A stretch of 64,000 nt of DNA from Boswellia sacra. Its lineage: Eukaryota > Streptophyta > Magnoliopsida > Sapindales > Burseraceae. Numbering within the stretch: position 1 is the first letter of the stretch; every line of letters starts with the position of its first letter. Under the pieces are notes generated by a model. The model did no database searches. It was not told the DNA's origin and saw only the letters and a list, made by a program, of their open reading frames with translations. Shown here one piece after another: positions 33,302-44,844 of the stretch. The stretch spans positions 1 through 64,000 of the forward strand of contig SNVD02004677.1 of the NCBI GenBank assembly GCA_013180625.2, in the 5' to 3' direction. Both the position numbers and the translations under genes were made by a program.

Positions 33302-34640
33302 TTAAAAAGGATTGATTAAAGCAATGGACTCTTCGTTTTGGGCAAAATTTTCAAAGAATGGTTTTAACCGTTGTCCATTAACTTTAAACACATTACCATT
33401 CTTTGGGTTCTCAATTTCAACTGCTCCATGAGGGAAAACATTTTTAACAATGAAAGGCCCAGTCCAACGAGACCGAAGTTTACCAGGAAACAAATGTAAT
33501 CTTGAATCATACAAAAGAATTTTTGTGAAGGTTCAAAAGATTTTCTAACAATGGATTTGTCATGAAAAACCTTCATTTTTTCTTTGTAGATTTTCGAATT
33601 TTCATAAGCCTCATTCCTGATTCTTCAAGTTCACTTAGTTGGAGTTTACGTAACTTGCAAGCATCATTCAAATTTGTGTTGAATGTTTTAATAGCCCAAT
33701 AAGCTTTATGCTCAATTTCCACAGGCAAGTGACAAGGTTTTTCATAAACTAGTCTATAAGGAGACATTCCCAATGATGTTTTAAAAGCAGTTCGGTAAGC
33801 CCAAAGTGCATCATTAAGTCTTAAAGACCAATCTTTACGATTTGGGTTAACCGTTTTTTTTAAGATCTGTTTATCTCCCTATTAGCTAATTCAACTTGTC
33901 CACTTGTTTGTGGGTGATAAGGTGTAGAAATTTTATGGGTTATTCCATATTTCTTCATTAAGGTTTCAAATGGTTTATTACAAAAATGCGTGCCCCCATC
34001 ACTAATAATGGCTCGAGGAATTCCAAATCTACTCAAGATATTCTCTTTCAAGAATTTGACAACTGTTTTGTGGTCATTGTTTCGACATGGAGTTGCCTCG
34101 ACCCATTTTGAAATATAGTCTACTGCAACAAGGATATACATAAAACCAAATGACGGTGGAAAGGGTCCCATAAAATCAATACCCTAACAATCAAAGATTT
34201 CAACAACAAGAATGGGATTCAAAGGCATCATGTTTCTTTTTGAAATGGATCCCAATTTTTGACAATTTTCACACGTTTTGCAAAATGCATGTGCATCTTT
34301 AAATAAGGTGGGCCAATAAAATCCACATTGCAAGATTTTAGCAGCTGTTTTTCTAGATGAAAAATGTCCTCCACATGCATCAGAATGACAAAAGTTAATG
34401 ACACTACTTACCTCATTGTCGGGTATGCATCTTCTTATTATTTGATCCGGACAATATTTGAAAAGATACGGATCATCCCAGTAAAATTTTTTCACCTCGA
34501 TTAAAAATTTTCTTTTGTCTTGAGCTTTCCAATGAGGTGGCATTTTCCCTGTCGCAAGAAAATTTACAATGTTAGCAAACCAAGGTACAGTAGCAACAGA
34601 AAATAAAAATTCATCAGGAAAGGAATCATTGATAGGTGAA
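33302..34640 (-). pseudogene. Integrase of element D
   Basis: Inserts the DNA copy into the host chromosome. The zinc-binding HHCC part is visible ([10 protein letters not shown] then [12 protein letters not shown], about 34400-34260). The catalytic core starts at GIDFMGPFPPSFG and carries D (VAVDYISKWVEA), D (AIISDGGTHFCNKPF) and E ([15 protein letters not shown]). The C-terminal part has [18 protein letters not shown] and [22 protein letters not shown]. Lesions: a TAG at about 34181-34183 just before GIDF, a break near 33860 after the NREI block, and frame changes near 33575 and 33510. Motifs fit the Athila lineage, with no chromodomain. Confidence 0.92.
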
Positions 34641-34689
34641 GTTTCAATTAATGTTTCTGTCGTTAGTCTTGAAAGATGATCAGCAACGA

Positions 34690-35933
34690 CATTTTCGGCT
34701 CCTTTCTTATCCTTTATTGTGATGTTGAATTCTTGGAGCAATAAGATCCACCGTATCAATCTAGGTTTTGCATCCAGTTTAGACATTAAATATCTCACAG
34801 CTGCATGGTCAGTGTAAACAATTGTGGAAGAACCAATTAAATAAGAACGAAATTTGTCCAATGCAAATACTACTGCAAGTAGTTCTTTTTCAGTTGTTGT
34901 GTAATTCATTTGGGCATCATTTAAAGTCCTACTTGCATAGTATATCATATAAGGCTTACCTTCTTTTCTTTGTCCTAAGACAGCAACAACGGCGTAGTCA
35001 CTTGCATTACACATCAATTCAAAAGGCAAGGACCAATCAGGAGATTGCATAATTGGAGTAGTTGTTAAAAGTCTAATTAGTGTATCAAAGGCATTTTGAC
35101 ATTCTTGAGTCCATTCAAAGGAAGTATCTTTTATTAAGAGGTTACAAAGAGGTTTAGATATAGCACTAAAATTTCTTATGAACCTCCTATAAAATCCAAC
35201 ATGCCCTAAGAATGAACAGACCTCTTTAACTGTTTTTGGTGGAGGTAAATGGGAAATTAATTCCACTTTTGCTTTGTCTACTTCAATTCCTTTAGAAGAC
35301 ACCACATGACCTAAGACAATTCCCGAAGTGACCATATAATGACATTTTTCCCAATTCAAAATAAGACCTTTTTCTACACACCTTTTTAGGACTTTTTTCT
35401 AAATTTTCAAGACAATTATCAAAAGAGTTTTCAAAGACAGTTAAATCATCCATGAAAACTTCTAAACAATGCTCAACCATGTCACTGAAAATGCTTAACA
35501 TGCATCTTTGAAAAGTGGCTGGGGAATTACAAAGTCCAAAAGGCATTCTTCTAAATGCAAAAGTGCCAAAGGGGCACGTGAATGTGGTCTTTTCTTGGTC
35601 TTCAAGTGCAATGGGGATTTGATAGTAGCCTGAGTATCCATCAAGAAAGCATTAGTAGGGGTTTCCTGCTACTCTTTCAAGAATTTGGTCAAGAAAGGGT
35701 AAGGGAAAATGGTCCTTTCTAGTGACAGCATTTAATTTTCTATAATCAATGCACATCCTCCAACTAGATGAGACACGAGTTGGCAATAATTCACCCTTTT
35801 CATTTTTAACCACTGTGATGCCAGATTTTTTAGGTACTACTGGTGTAGGGCTTACCCACTTACTATCAGAAATAGGATAGATAATTCCCACATCAAGTAG
35901 TTTGAGAACTTCAGCCCTAATGACCTCTTTCAT
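34690..35933 (-). pseudogene. Reverse transcriptase and RNase H of element D
   Basis: The RT begins MKEVIRAEVLKLLDVGIIYP and shows WRMCIDYRKLNAVTRKDHFP, then a stop at about 35652 in the NPY.CFLD block, PFGLCNSPATFQRCM and the catalytic box FMDDLTVF. A frameshift near 35395 separates this from [13 protein letters not shown], the start of a long intact stretch that contains the RT thumb and RNase H ([53 protein letters not shown]). RNase H catalytic D, E and D residues are present. Few lesions for the length, so it was active relatively recently. Confidence 0.93.
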
Positions 35934-36007
35934 GTGTGGATTTAATCTCCTTTGAGGTTGTTGAGATGTTTTGGCATTTTCTTCTAAATGTATTCTATGT
36001 GTGCAAA

Positions 36008-36397
36008 TTAAAGGTTAATGCCTTTTATATCTTTTAAAGTCCACCCAATTGCATTTTTATGCCTTTTAAGCACTTCTATCAACTTAACTTGTTGTTTGCA
36101 TGTGAGGGATGAAGAAATTACCACCGGATATGTCTGATTCTCCCCAAGATATGCATATTTCAGTCCTTCAGGCAAGGGCTTCAATTCTAACTTGGGAGCT
36201 TCATTTTCCTTGCTTTCATTCATTTGCCCCAATTCTTCAAATCTTGATTTTGAGCCTTTTTCCAATACCTGTGCACAATCCAGTGAGGAACACATATTAG
36301 AAAGATCATGTTCTAGTTCCATACTTAATTCTAACGAATTCACTAAACAAGTTTCCAAAAGGTCAGAAGAACTCCCTTTTTGGATGTGATCTTCCAC
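36008..36397 (-). pseudogene. Protease-RT linker of element D
   Basis: A 129-codon frame rich in Ser, Glu and Leu followed by LPEGLKYAYLGENQTYPVVI and WTLKDIKGI, which lead into the RT. It has no own catalytic motif. The part with LVNSLELSMEL is also recognisable in the gag-linker frame of element C, which shows where the C deletion ends. Confidence 0.75.
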
Positions 36398-36503
36398 AAT
36401 AGATTCGTATATTAGCCCTCCTCAATTTCATCTTCTTCTATCATGTGGTTGTTGCCACCATATGAAAACATTAAGTTCCAATGTCATTTCCAACAGATAG
36501 GCT

Positions 36504-36973
36504 TCATGACTCATTCCTGCAATTAATCAAAGCATTAGAAGTAGCTAGAAATGGACGCCCTAAAATAACAGGAATTGAATTGCTTACTTCCACTGGTTGT
36601 GTGTCCAAGACGATAAAATCCACTGGGTAAATGAATTTATCGACTTGAAATAACACATCTTCTACTATTCCTCTTGGTACTTTAATTGATCTATCAGCAA
36701 GCAAAAGAGTGACAGAAGTTGGTTTTAACTCACCTAGATTGAGTTTTTGAAAAACCGAGTATGGAAGCAAATTCACACTAGCACCAAGATCAAGTAAGCT
36801 TGTTCAATTTTATGGTCTCCAATAACACATGAAATTGTAGGACAACCTGGATCCTTATATTTCACTGTATTATTATTTTGAAGAATAGAACTTACTTGCT
36901 CAGCTAGAAAGGCCTTCTTTTTCACATTCAGTTTTCTTTTCACAGTGCACAAGTCTTTCAAAAAATTTTGCAT
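36504..36973 (-). pseudogene. Aspartic protease of element D, one frameshift
   Basis: Polyprotein-processing retropepsin. 36973-36773 carries KYKDPGCPTISC. The active-site block LLDLGASVNLLPYS lies right at the frame change near 36790. 36776-36504 carries LADRSIKVPRGIVEDVLFQV, IVLDTQPVE and VILGRPFLATSNALIN. The catalytic Asp of DLGAS is intact. It is closely similar in layout to the protease of B. Confidence 0.88.
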
Positions 36974-37045
36974 AAGAAGGTACCTGTTTGATCACATCAA
37001 GCAAGGGGAATGTTGACCTTTACCTGTTTGAAAATTTCAAAGATT

Positions 37046-38733
37046 TCAGAATTGTGAGTTGGCTTCTTTATGTGGCAATGCTTGAGGAAATGGAGGCACA
37101 GATGAGGATTTGGTTTCCTCTTCGCTAGGTGTTGGTTTGGCAACCTCTTCCTGCCCTTTAGAGATCGATTCTTCTTCTTTCTCACAAGGGTTAGGAATAT
37201 GTTTTTCAACAACCTTACCATTGCGAAGGGTCATGACTGACTTGGCTTGGTCAAAATAATGGTTATTTGAACTCCCTGCATTTGAGTTAGATTGATCTTT
37301 GGGTTTTTGCAATGTTTGAGAAGGAAATTTTCCCTTCTCTTGGATGCTAAATATAGATGCAAATTTTGCAAGAGTTTCTGATAAATTTGCTAATGTTTGA
37401 GCAGTTTGGCTATTGAAAGTCTCTTGCTTTGTAATGAATGAATGCAATGTTTCTTGAAGGTCATTCCTAGGAGGAGGAGCATATGCATGATCATGAGAAT
37501 TTTGAAAATTTTGTTGTGCTTGAAAAGGGACTTGTGAAGATTGTGCATGATTGTCATTTTTCCAGCTAAAATTTGGATGATTTCTCCAACCAGGATTGTA
37601 GGTTTGGGAATATGGATTGTGATTTGGCCTTTTGAAAGTGTTCAAGGCATTGGCTTCTTCATGGAGACATTCCCTAAAGGCAGGCAAAGTTGGGCAATCA
37701 TCAGTAGAATGGTCATTGTCATCACAGATGTTACAGACATTTTCTTGAATAGATTTCAATTGACCACTCTTTTTCATCTCTAAAGCCTCGACTTTTCTAG
37801 CTAGGGATGCAAATTTGGCTTGAAAGTCATGGTCTTCCCTAAGGTTGTAAATGCCTTTATTGGATGTCGAGGTTAGGGCCTTGCCTGGTACCTCATAGGT
37901 GCCAGCAGTGTCCCAATTTTGTGCCTTTTCTGCCAAGGAATCTAGGAAGTCAAGTGCTTCCTCAGGGTCTTTTTCTTTAAATTCGCCATTACACATTAAT
38001 TCCACTAATTGCCTATCTTGAGGTGTTAACCCTTCATAGAAGTGTGCAACTATTCTCCAAGTTTCAAACCCATGGTGAGGACAGGTATTAAGTAGTTCCT
38101 TATACCTATCCCAACATTGGTAAAGGGTTTCTCCTTGTTTTGAGAGAAATCAGAAATTTGTCTTTTAAGAGAATTTGTTCTATGGGTAGGAAAAATTTTT
38201 TTCAAAAATTGTTGTTTCATCTCATCCCATGAACTGATGGAATTCGACCTCAAATTTTGTAGCCATGTTCTAGCTTTATCTTTTAAAGAAAAAGGAAAAA
38301 GCTTTAATCTAATGGTGTTTATGCTACAATTTGGGTCAGTGTAGGAGCTACATACCTCTTCAAAGAATTTCAAGTGCAAATATGGGTTCTCCATGTCAAG
38401 GCCATGAAAAGTGGGTAGAAGTCGAGCAAAACTTGGTTTGAAATTGAAATGGATTGAATCTGGAGGAGAAACTACACAAGATGGTGCACTAGTCCTTACC
38501 GGATTCATGTAGTCTCTGAGGGTTCTTCGTTGGTTTTGATCATTTTGTTGCGAACGGTTGTCCCCTTCATCCGTGAATATTTCCTCATGATTGTCGGCCA
38601 TGTTTTCTAAGGAAGATGATGTTTTTCTAACAAGTCTACCACTAGATGTTCGTGACCAAATTTTCATGCAAGAAAGAGAGAAGAAGGGAGAGGAAAAGAT
38701 GAACACACAAAAAAATAAAAAATTTAGATCCAA
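37046..38733 (-). pseudogene. Gag of element D, one frameshift
   Basis: Particle protein in two overlapping frames. 38733-38050 gives the N-terminus and gag core (KDKARTWLQNLRSNSISSWD, then NSLKRQISDFSQ). An indel near 38150 moves the frame to 38005-37046, which continues with LVELMCNGEFKEKDPEEAL, the linker EVPGKALTSTSNKGIYNL and a CCHC zinc knuckle CNICDDNDHSTDDC. The true start is probably a Met after the first hydrophobic residues, since MADNHEEIF-type starts occur downstream. It matches the gag of C block by block. Confidence 0.9.
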
Positions 38734-38779
38734 GATGAGAAAAGAGAATACTTACAATTTTGCACGCCAATTTTTACCT

Positions 38780-38797
38780 TCCCCGGCAACGGCGCCA
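38780..38797 (-). promoter_or_regulatory. Primer binding site of element D, tRNA-Asp type
   Basis: Minus-strand TGGCGCCGTTGCCGGGGA, six bases inside the 5' LTR, as in element C. Confidence 0.92.
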
Positions 38798-38803
38798 AAA
38801 ACT

Positions 38804-40187
38804 TGACACATCCAAAAATAGGATTGCCTCCCAAGTATAGGAGTGTCGAAGTAATAAAACCCGGTGAGACCGGGGTCGATCCACGAGGAAGGGGATTTTA
38901 GCGCTACAAATTATAAGATAAGCAAATGTGATATGGATAATTCGAAGAGGTGACAAGATAATATCAACAAGTATAAGTAAAGAACAAGTTAATAAATGAG
39001 AATAACTAAAACACAAGAGAAAATAACACAATAATAATGAGAGCTAAGGTTAGGGGATCCGCCCTTGATAATTCGAATAAGGATAATTAGCCCATTTTAG
39101 TTATATGAATTATATTTGTTTCATTACCAACATTTATACCACTTCTTGTAAATGGGTTCAAGCATCCAATGTGCCAATCATCATATGTCTACAACAAATC
39201 AAGGTTCCTAACTAGATTTGTGTCGGTAAGGAAGAACCATACATCATCTAGAAAGGATCCAAGCATTTGATGTGCCAAGGATTGTCGACAATGGATCAAG
39301 ACCTCCACTTTACGAGTGGTGTCAAGATTGATTAAGAAATTAAATATAAATCATATTGAATAAACATTATAAGATTAAGATTATTAAGCACATATTAAGG
39401 GTTAGAGAATCCTTATTCTCATATCAAGGGTTTCACCCTTTCACCTTAGCAAAAGAGAAATTAGAAGAACATTATAATAGAAAGAAAATAAAATGCAAGA
39501 AAAAGGAAATTCATTAATAACATAAACACACAAAACACAATACAAGATCCTAGCCAAAGCCAAAATGTTCCAGCCAAGGCCAAGATGCCCTAATGGGTCA
39601 CAAGGCACCTCTATTTATAGATACATCCAGGGGCAAACTTGTCAAATTACAAGGACATAATTGTCAAATATTAGTTGTAAATATCTTTGACAATTGGGAT
39701 CATTAGGCACCGACATTGACCATCAATTTTGACATCGAAATGTTGTGAATTTTAATCACATGTCTTCATGAAATTGTAGATATTTCTCTCAGCTTTCTAG
39801 AACATATTGATTTGCACAATTTGGATACGTATTTTGAGAGATACGGTCTAAATACTGAGGCCTGGTTAGACTGGGCTGAGACTGTAGATGGGTTCACTTC
39901 AAGCCCAATTTTGGTCCACTAAAAGCCCGAATTTGATTATGCCTGTGTAATGCAATCTTGTAGACAATTGAATCAGTTTTCTAAAACATTAAGAATTGCA
40001 CCATTCTGATCTATAAATAGAGAGTTATGCCCATTTTACCAAACCTGTAACAAAACCAAAATTAAGAGGAATTAATTCCAAAGATGCAAATGCTACAAAT
40101 ATGCTTAAGTTGAGGAATTTAATGATACTATTAATGCAATATGATGAATTAAACTCTTATTAAACATACATATTTAAGTGTTCATCA
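38804..40187 (-). repeat. 5' LTR of element D
   Basis: 1384 bases. Minus-strand TATAAATA at 39619-39612 is the likely promoter for the element. The outer flank is CTTAG, not the TTTGG found on the other side. Confidence 0.95.
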
Positions 40188-41526
40188 CTTAGAAAGGGTG
40201 GGCAAGTACAAGCTATAGCTAAATCCGAAGAAGTGTGTTTTTGGAGTCACCTCAAGGAAGCTATTTATATTCATAGTTGGCAAGAAGGGGATAACAGTAG
40301 ATCTAGACACGGTTAACGCAATTACAGAGATGCCATCACCCAAGATTGAAAAAGAAGTTCGAGAGTTTCTTAGGAAGATCTAGTATATCAGTTGGTTCAA
40401 TACCAAATTGATAATAATTTGTGCACCAATCTTTAGGTTTCTAAAGAAGGATCAACCAGTGGAGTAGAATGATTAATGTCAAGAGGCATTTAAGAATATT
40501 AAGAAGCACTTGCAGAATCTGCCACTCTTGAGACCGCTGAGACCTAGCAAAAATTTGATTCTTTACCTAGCTCTTGAAGAGGAGGCCACTAGTGCTATGC
40601 TAGTACAAGAAGATAAGAATGGTGTGGAGCATGCCATCTATTATGTTAGCAAGAAGTCGCTACCACATGAGCTAAAATATAGTTACATGGAAAAGACTTG
40701 TTTAGCCATGGTATGGCTCTCAAAGAAGTTAAGGTATTAGTTTTAGTCTTATAAGATTAATGCTATCTCAAAGAAGGATCTAATAAAGTATCATTATGAA
40801 GCACCATCATTGGTAGGGAAGCTAGCAAGATGGCTGGTCTAGTTGTCAAAATTTGTCATTGAGTATGTCACCAAGAAGGTGGTGAAAGGAAGAGTAGTCG
40901 TAGAGTTTTTGGTCATAAATCTGGTCGATGATGATGAACCATGGGAGTTAGATTTCCTAGATGAACATCTAGGGTTAATCTTGGTAGAACAGAGTTGTCA
41001 ATAGAAATGGTGTTGGAATAGAAGTTATTCTGCTCTCACTAACTGAAGAAGTTATCCCTTTTGCTAAAAAGCTGGAGTTAGAGTGACCAATAATATGGCT
41101 GAGTACAAAGCCTATGCCTTTGGGTTGGAAGTTGTGATTGTAATGGGTATTGATAAAATAGAAGTGTTAGGAGACTCGAAGATAGTCATCTTTCAAGCGA
41201 ATGAAGATTGGGATTTGAGGGAAGGAAGGTTGAAACCGTACCTTGAGTACATCAAAAGGTTGATTGGGAGGTTCAAGTATTGTACCTTCACCCATCTTCC
41301 TAGAAATAAGAATCAGATGGCTGATGCTTTAACCTCTTTGACATCAGTTTAGGTGAGTACTCAAGAGTTGTTGGTGAAACCAATAGTGATATCACAAGCA
41401 TGGGGTCCTTGTTATATGGAACCCCATGTAATAGAGGTCGAAGTGGATGAGAAGCCATGGTTCTATGACTTGAAGAGATACCTGGAAGAGAGGATTTTGC
41501 CAGATAGGGCTAATAAGAAAGACAGG
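40188..41526 (+). pseudogene. Element H: Tat-type gypsy pol fragment (RT end, RNase H, second archaeal-type RNase H)
   Basis: A plus-strand fragment without LTRs. It reads NPKKCVFGVTSRKL and ITEMPSPKIEKEVREFL (RT thumb), then LALEEEATSAMLVQEDKNG and YYVSKKSLPHELKYS (RNase H). After a degenerate link follows TNNMAEYKAYAFGLEV, VLGDSKIVIFQ and LPRNKNQMADALTSL, the second RNase H that marks the Tat lineage. The end, EVDEKPWFYDLKRYLEERI, leads towards integrase but is cut at 41526 by LTR copy 2. Several stops. The left side is cut by the LTR of D. Confidence 0.88.
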
Positions 41527-43345
41527 TGTAAATGAGGCTTTCATACGACTAGAGCGTTTACGATCACGACATTATGTCAAGCCTCTTTTGAGACTTAAGG
41601 GAACACAAACGAGCCATGAGCATGTCTAAAGAAAGGAATCGTCACCCAATTATTCAATTGGGAATGAATAGAGGCAATTTGATCCTTCTCTTCGGGATCT
41701 AAACTACCCTCATCCCTTCAAAGAGATGAGTTTGAGAAGTTAGGTAGGAGTCTTTCGACTGGCCTCCACTTGGGAAATCCCAAATAAAAATAGCTCGTGT
41801 TGTTACTTAATCCGCTTAGCATTTTTCATTTTAAGCACACATTTCCATTTTATCTTTATTAGGCATGTTAGGTGATTATTCAATCAAAAGAGTTGTATAT
41901 TCATATAAATAAAGAGGGAGGAGAATAGATTGCATTTCTGTCATACATGGGGGAAGGGGAAAGGATTACAACATTTTTTCTTCAACAATAAAATAATAAA
42001 ACATTCCATACATTCATATATTTGAATATTCATTCTAAGTAATGGTCCCTCACCATCAACGTGAGTCCACCTTTACTTTATGGCATCACACAATTAAACT
42101 TCTTAATATACAAACATTCATATATAAACAAAAAAATTACAAATAAAGCCATAATCTAATATCATGGCATTCTAGCCTAAATTTTGATAAATCTATCATG
42201 GCAATTCTATCTATTGCTATTCTACCATAATTCATATCAATTACATGATATTTCTAGCCTAAAACATGATTCTCGTGGCATATTCTTGCTTAATTAAAAC
42301 AATCATCATCAATCATAGCATTCAGGGGCAAAATGGTAATTCTTACCTATTCTATGCTATTTTCTAGCATTCATCAAAGCAAGTAAATTTTTCTAGCATG
42401 ATTCTAATCATGTGCTCTTAAGCATGATTCTAAACATGTGCTCTTAGTCATGATTCTAAGCATTCGCAAAGAAAGTAAATTCCTAAGCATGTTTCTAATA
42501 AAGAGAGGGATTGCAGACTTACATTGACATGCTTATCCATCTTGCAAAATCATAATAATCATATAGATGCTCGTAAGCAAAAAATTAAATCTTAAACATG
42601 CTTCTTCTAAGCAAAAAAATAAATAAATAAATAAATAAATAAAAGAGAAAATGGGAGGGAGGAGAGAATTCTGCTATTAAGACGTACCCTTTCCGGTTTA
42701 GAACAATAAAATGACTAAAAATCTTTATACTAGAAAAGACTTCTCGAATTCTCAGGTGTGTCTTTAAGAGAAAGAAAACATGATTGTATTTGATAATTGT
42801 TGTGTCCTGTAAAGTGAGAAGAGAGGGGTTTACATAGGAGAGGGGTGAAGATGATAAAGGAAGAAACAAAACAGAAAAGGAAGGATCTTAATGCTAATTT
42901 TCGCAAATACACCAAGAAGGGCTGGCTGACAATCTCCAAACGGTCCGGTGGCTATTTGATAGCCAGCTGGCCATCACCCAATAGTCAAGCGGCTGTTTGA
43001 TGGCCGACCGTCAATATCTCTTCGGCCCTTTCCTTTTTTTGGTTATCCTTCGATGCAGTCCTTTCAGACCTTTGTTCCTTCGATTGCACATAACTTCTTG
43101 GATTCAACTCCAATTTATGATTTGTAAATTTTTATAAAAATTAGACATTCATAGCTTCGCAACAGTATATAACTCATCATTAGATTTCTTCTAGATTAAT
43201 TTATGTGATTTTTCAAAATCACATGTTAGTTTTCAAGGCTTTTCACCAACTCCTTCTCAAGGGCATTTTAGTCATTCTCTTTGCTCAACATTTATATTCA
43301 TTTCATCATTAAGCCTTAAAAATTCAATGTCTATAGCTTACCCCC
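41527..43345 (-). repeat. LTR copy 2 (Tat-like family G)
   Basis: About 1.82 kb collinear with copies 1 and 3. On the minus strand it starts TATAGACATTGAATTTTTAAG (TGTAGACA in copy 3) next to a purine tract and ends near CCTCATTTACA. The minus-strand TATA region is mutated here (TATGTAAA). It cuts element H. The plus-strand frames 42585-42939 are LTR shadows. Confidence 0.75.
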
Positions 43346-43362
43346 TACTTTGGAGAGGTTTG
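43346..43362 (-). promoter_or_regulatory. Probable polypurine tract next to LTR copy 2
   Basis: Minus-strand AAAGTAGGGGGTAAGC abuts the LTR start, which supports reading copy 2 as the 3' LTR of a minus-strand element. Confidence 0.55.
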
Positions 43363-43494
43363 TGAGACACAAAAGTCAACAAAGTATTCTTACTTCGTCA
43401 TTCTTTCTTCTTCTTTGACATCTTCGCCTTCGTCCTCCTTCTATCAGACTTTCTTATCATCTTCCTTCTCTCCTTCTTGCTCTTACAAAATGTT

Positions 43495-44012
43495 TGTCCA
43501 TTTAATGACTAGTGTGCCCATTCAAAGGCTAAAAGTTCCCATCTAAGGGTGAATGTGCCCACCTAAGGCCAAATATGCTCGTGCAAGAGTGGATGTGCCC
43601 ATCCAAGGGCTAATGTGCCTGTTCAAGGGCCAGAAAGCATCCTTATGATGGTACGATAAAACAAACAATCTTAAATGCATCTACTTTTTAGGGTTTTTAA
43701 TAGTCTGTAGTGCATCTACTTTTTAGGGTTTTTAATAGTCTGCAGTGCATCGACTTTCTAGGGTTTGGTAACACTCTTTAGTGCGCCTATTCTAAGGGTT
43801 TAAAACATTCTTAAGTGTACCTACTTCCTAGGGTTTTCAACACTCTTCAGTATGCCTCTTCTTAGGGCTTGTGCCTATTCTAAGGACTTAAAATTCTCTT
43901 AAGTGGACGTACTTCTTAGAGTTTTTAACACTTTTCAGTGCTCCTTTTCTTATGGCTTGTGCCTATTCTAAGAGCGTAAAACACTCTTAAGTGCACCTAC
44001 TTCTTAGGGTTT
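43495..44012. repeat. Two minisatellites in the 3' region of the Tat-like element
   Basis: 43495-43640 repeats words such as TGTGCCCATCCAAGGGCTAA at about 24-30 base spacing. 43674-44012 repeats units of about 40 bases built as AGTGCATCTACTTTTTAGGG plus TTT and ACACTCTTA. Tandem arrays between pol and 3' LTR are common in Tat elements. The following 44013-44844 is mixed sequence with a CT-rich run (44480-44600) and no gene. Confidence 0.8.
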
Positions 44013-44844
44013 CCTTCTAATGCATGCCCACTGGAAAACTTCTAGCATGCACTGCTTTACAATCTTTAGACCTTCTCATTCTTCATGCTTTGGCTAAGTA
44101 ATCTTCATTCTTCTTTGATCGCTTTAGTCTTTACATTCGCTAGGTTTCATGAACCTCTTTCGAGTGTTCTTGCTTCTATTCTCTATTTATTCTGGTCCAC
44201 TGGGGAAATCTCTTGAGTTCTTCATTCTTGTATTCATGTTGTTCAACATTTAACTCACTAGGAATCTTTCCCTTGTCTTTGCAAATTCTTGCAAGATTTA
44301 AACGTTTCTAATGTAAAAGCAATTTAAGTTTTATTTGGAGGAATTCTTCCATGTGATTCCTGTTGAGGATTCTATCAACCAAAGTTACTCTTCTTTCCTT
44401 GTGAGTTGCTAAACCATTGTCATGGCTGAGTGCTTGTCACTGGTTCATTCGAAAATTCTTTCGATGTCTCAAGCTCAATGTAGAGTTTTCCTTCTCTTCT
44501 CTTTCTTCTCTTTTCTCTCTTTCTCTCTTCTCTCTCCTCTTTCCCATTTTCTCTCTCTTTTTTCTCTTTATTTTTCTTTCTTCTTCTTTTCACTTTTCCT
44601 CTTTTACCATTTTGCCCCTCATTAAAAGGGATGGCTGACCAACTATCTGATAGCCCCTGGCTATCTGATTGTCGCCCAATGGTTGGTCAATGGCCACCCG
44701 TCTCTCTAACTATCGGTTGACGGTTAAGGGGCTCTATAAAGCCTGCTCGTCCTCTCACAGCTTCATTTGCACATAACTTCTGTATTTTTCATCTGAATCG
44801 CTCTTGGTTTTCTCCCAAATCTTCGTCTCAACTTCCTCTTTCCA

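Larger units (their letters stand above)
28949..40187 (-). mobile_element. Element D: near-complete Athila-type gypsy retrotransposon with a LOG-like cassette
   Basis: About 11.2 kb. Read on the minus strand: 5' LTR (40187-38804), PBS for tRNA-Asp, gag, protease, RT, RNase H, integrase, accessory ORF, LOG-like gene, non-coding 3' region, hairpin and polypurine tract, 3' LTR (30319-28949). Each coding domain has only a few lesions. The flanking bases do not match (TTTGG left, CTTAG right) and belong to two different elements. So the present copy did not arise from one simple insertion, or its ends were exchanged by recombination. Confidence 0.94.

Noticed and set aside
44417..44638. Two overlapping frames rich in Ser/Leu/Phe
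   Set aside because: CT-rich simple sequence upstream of the PMD gene; no domain or conservation.
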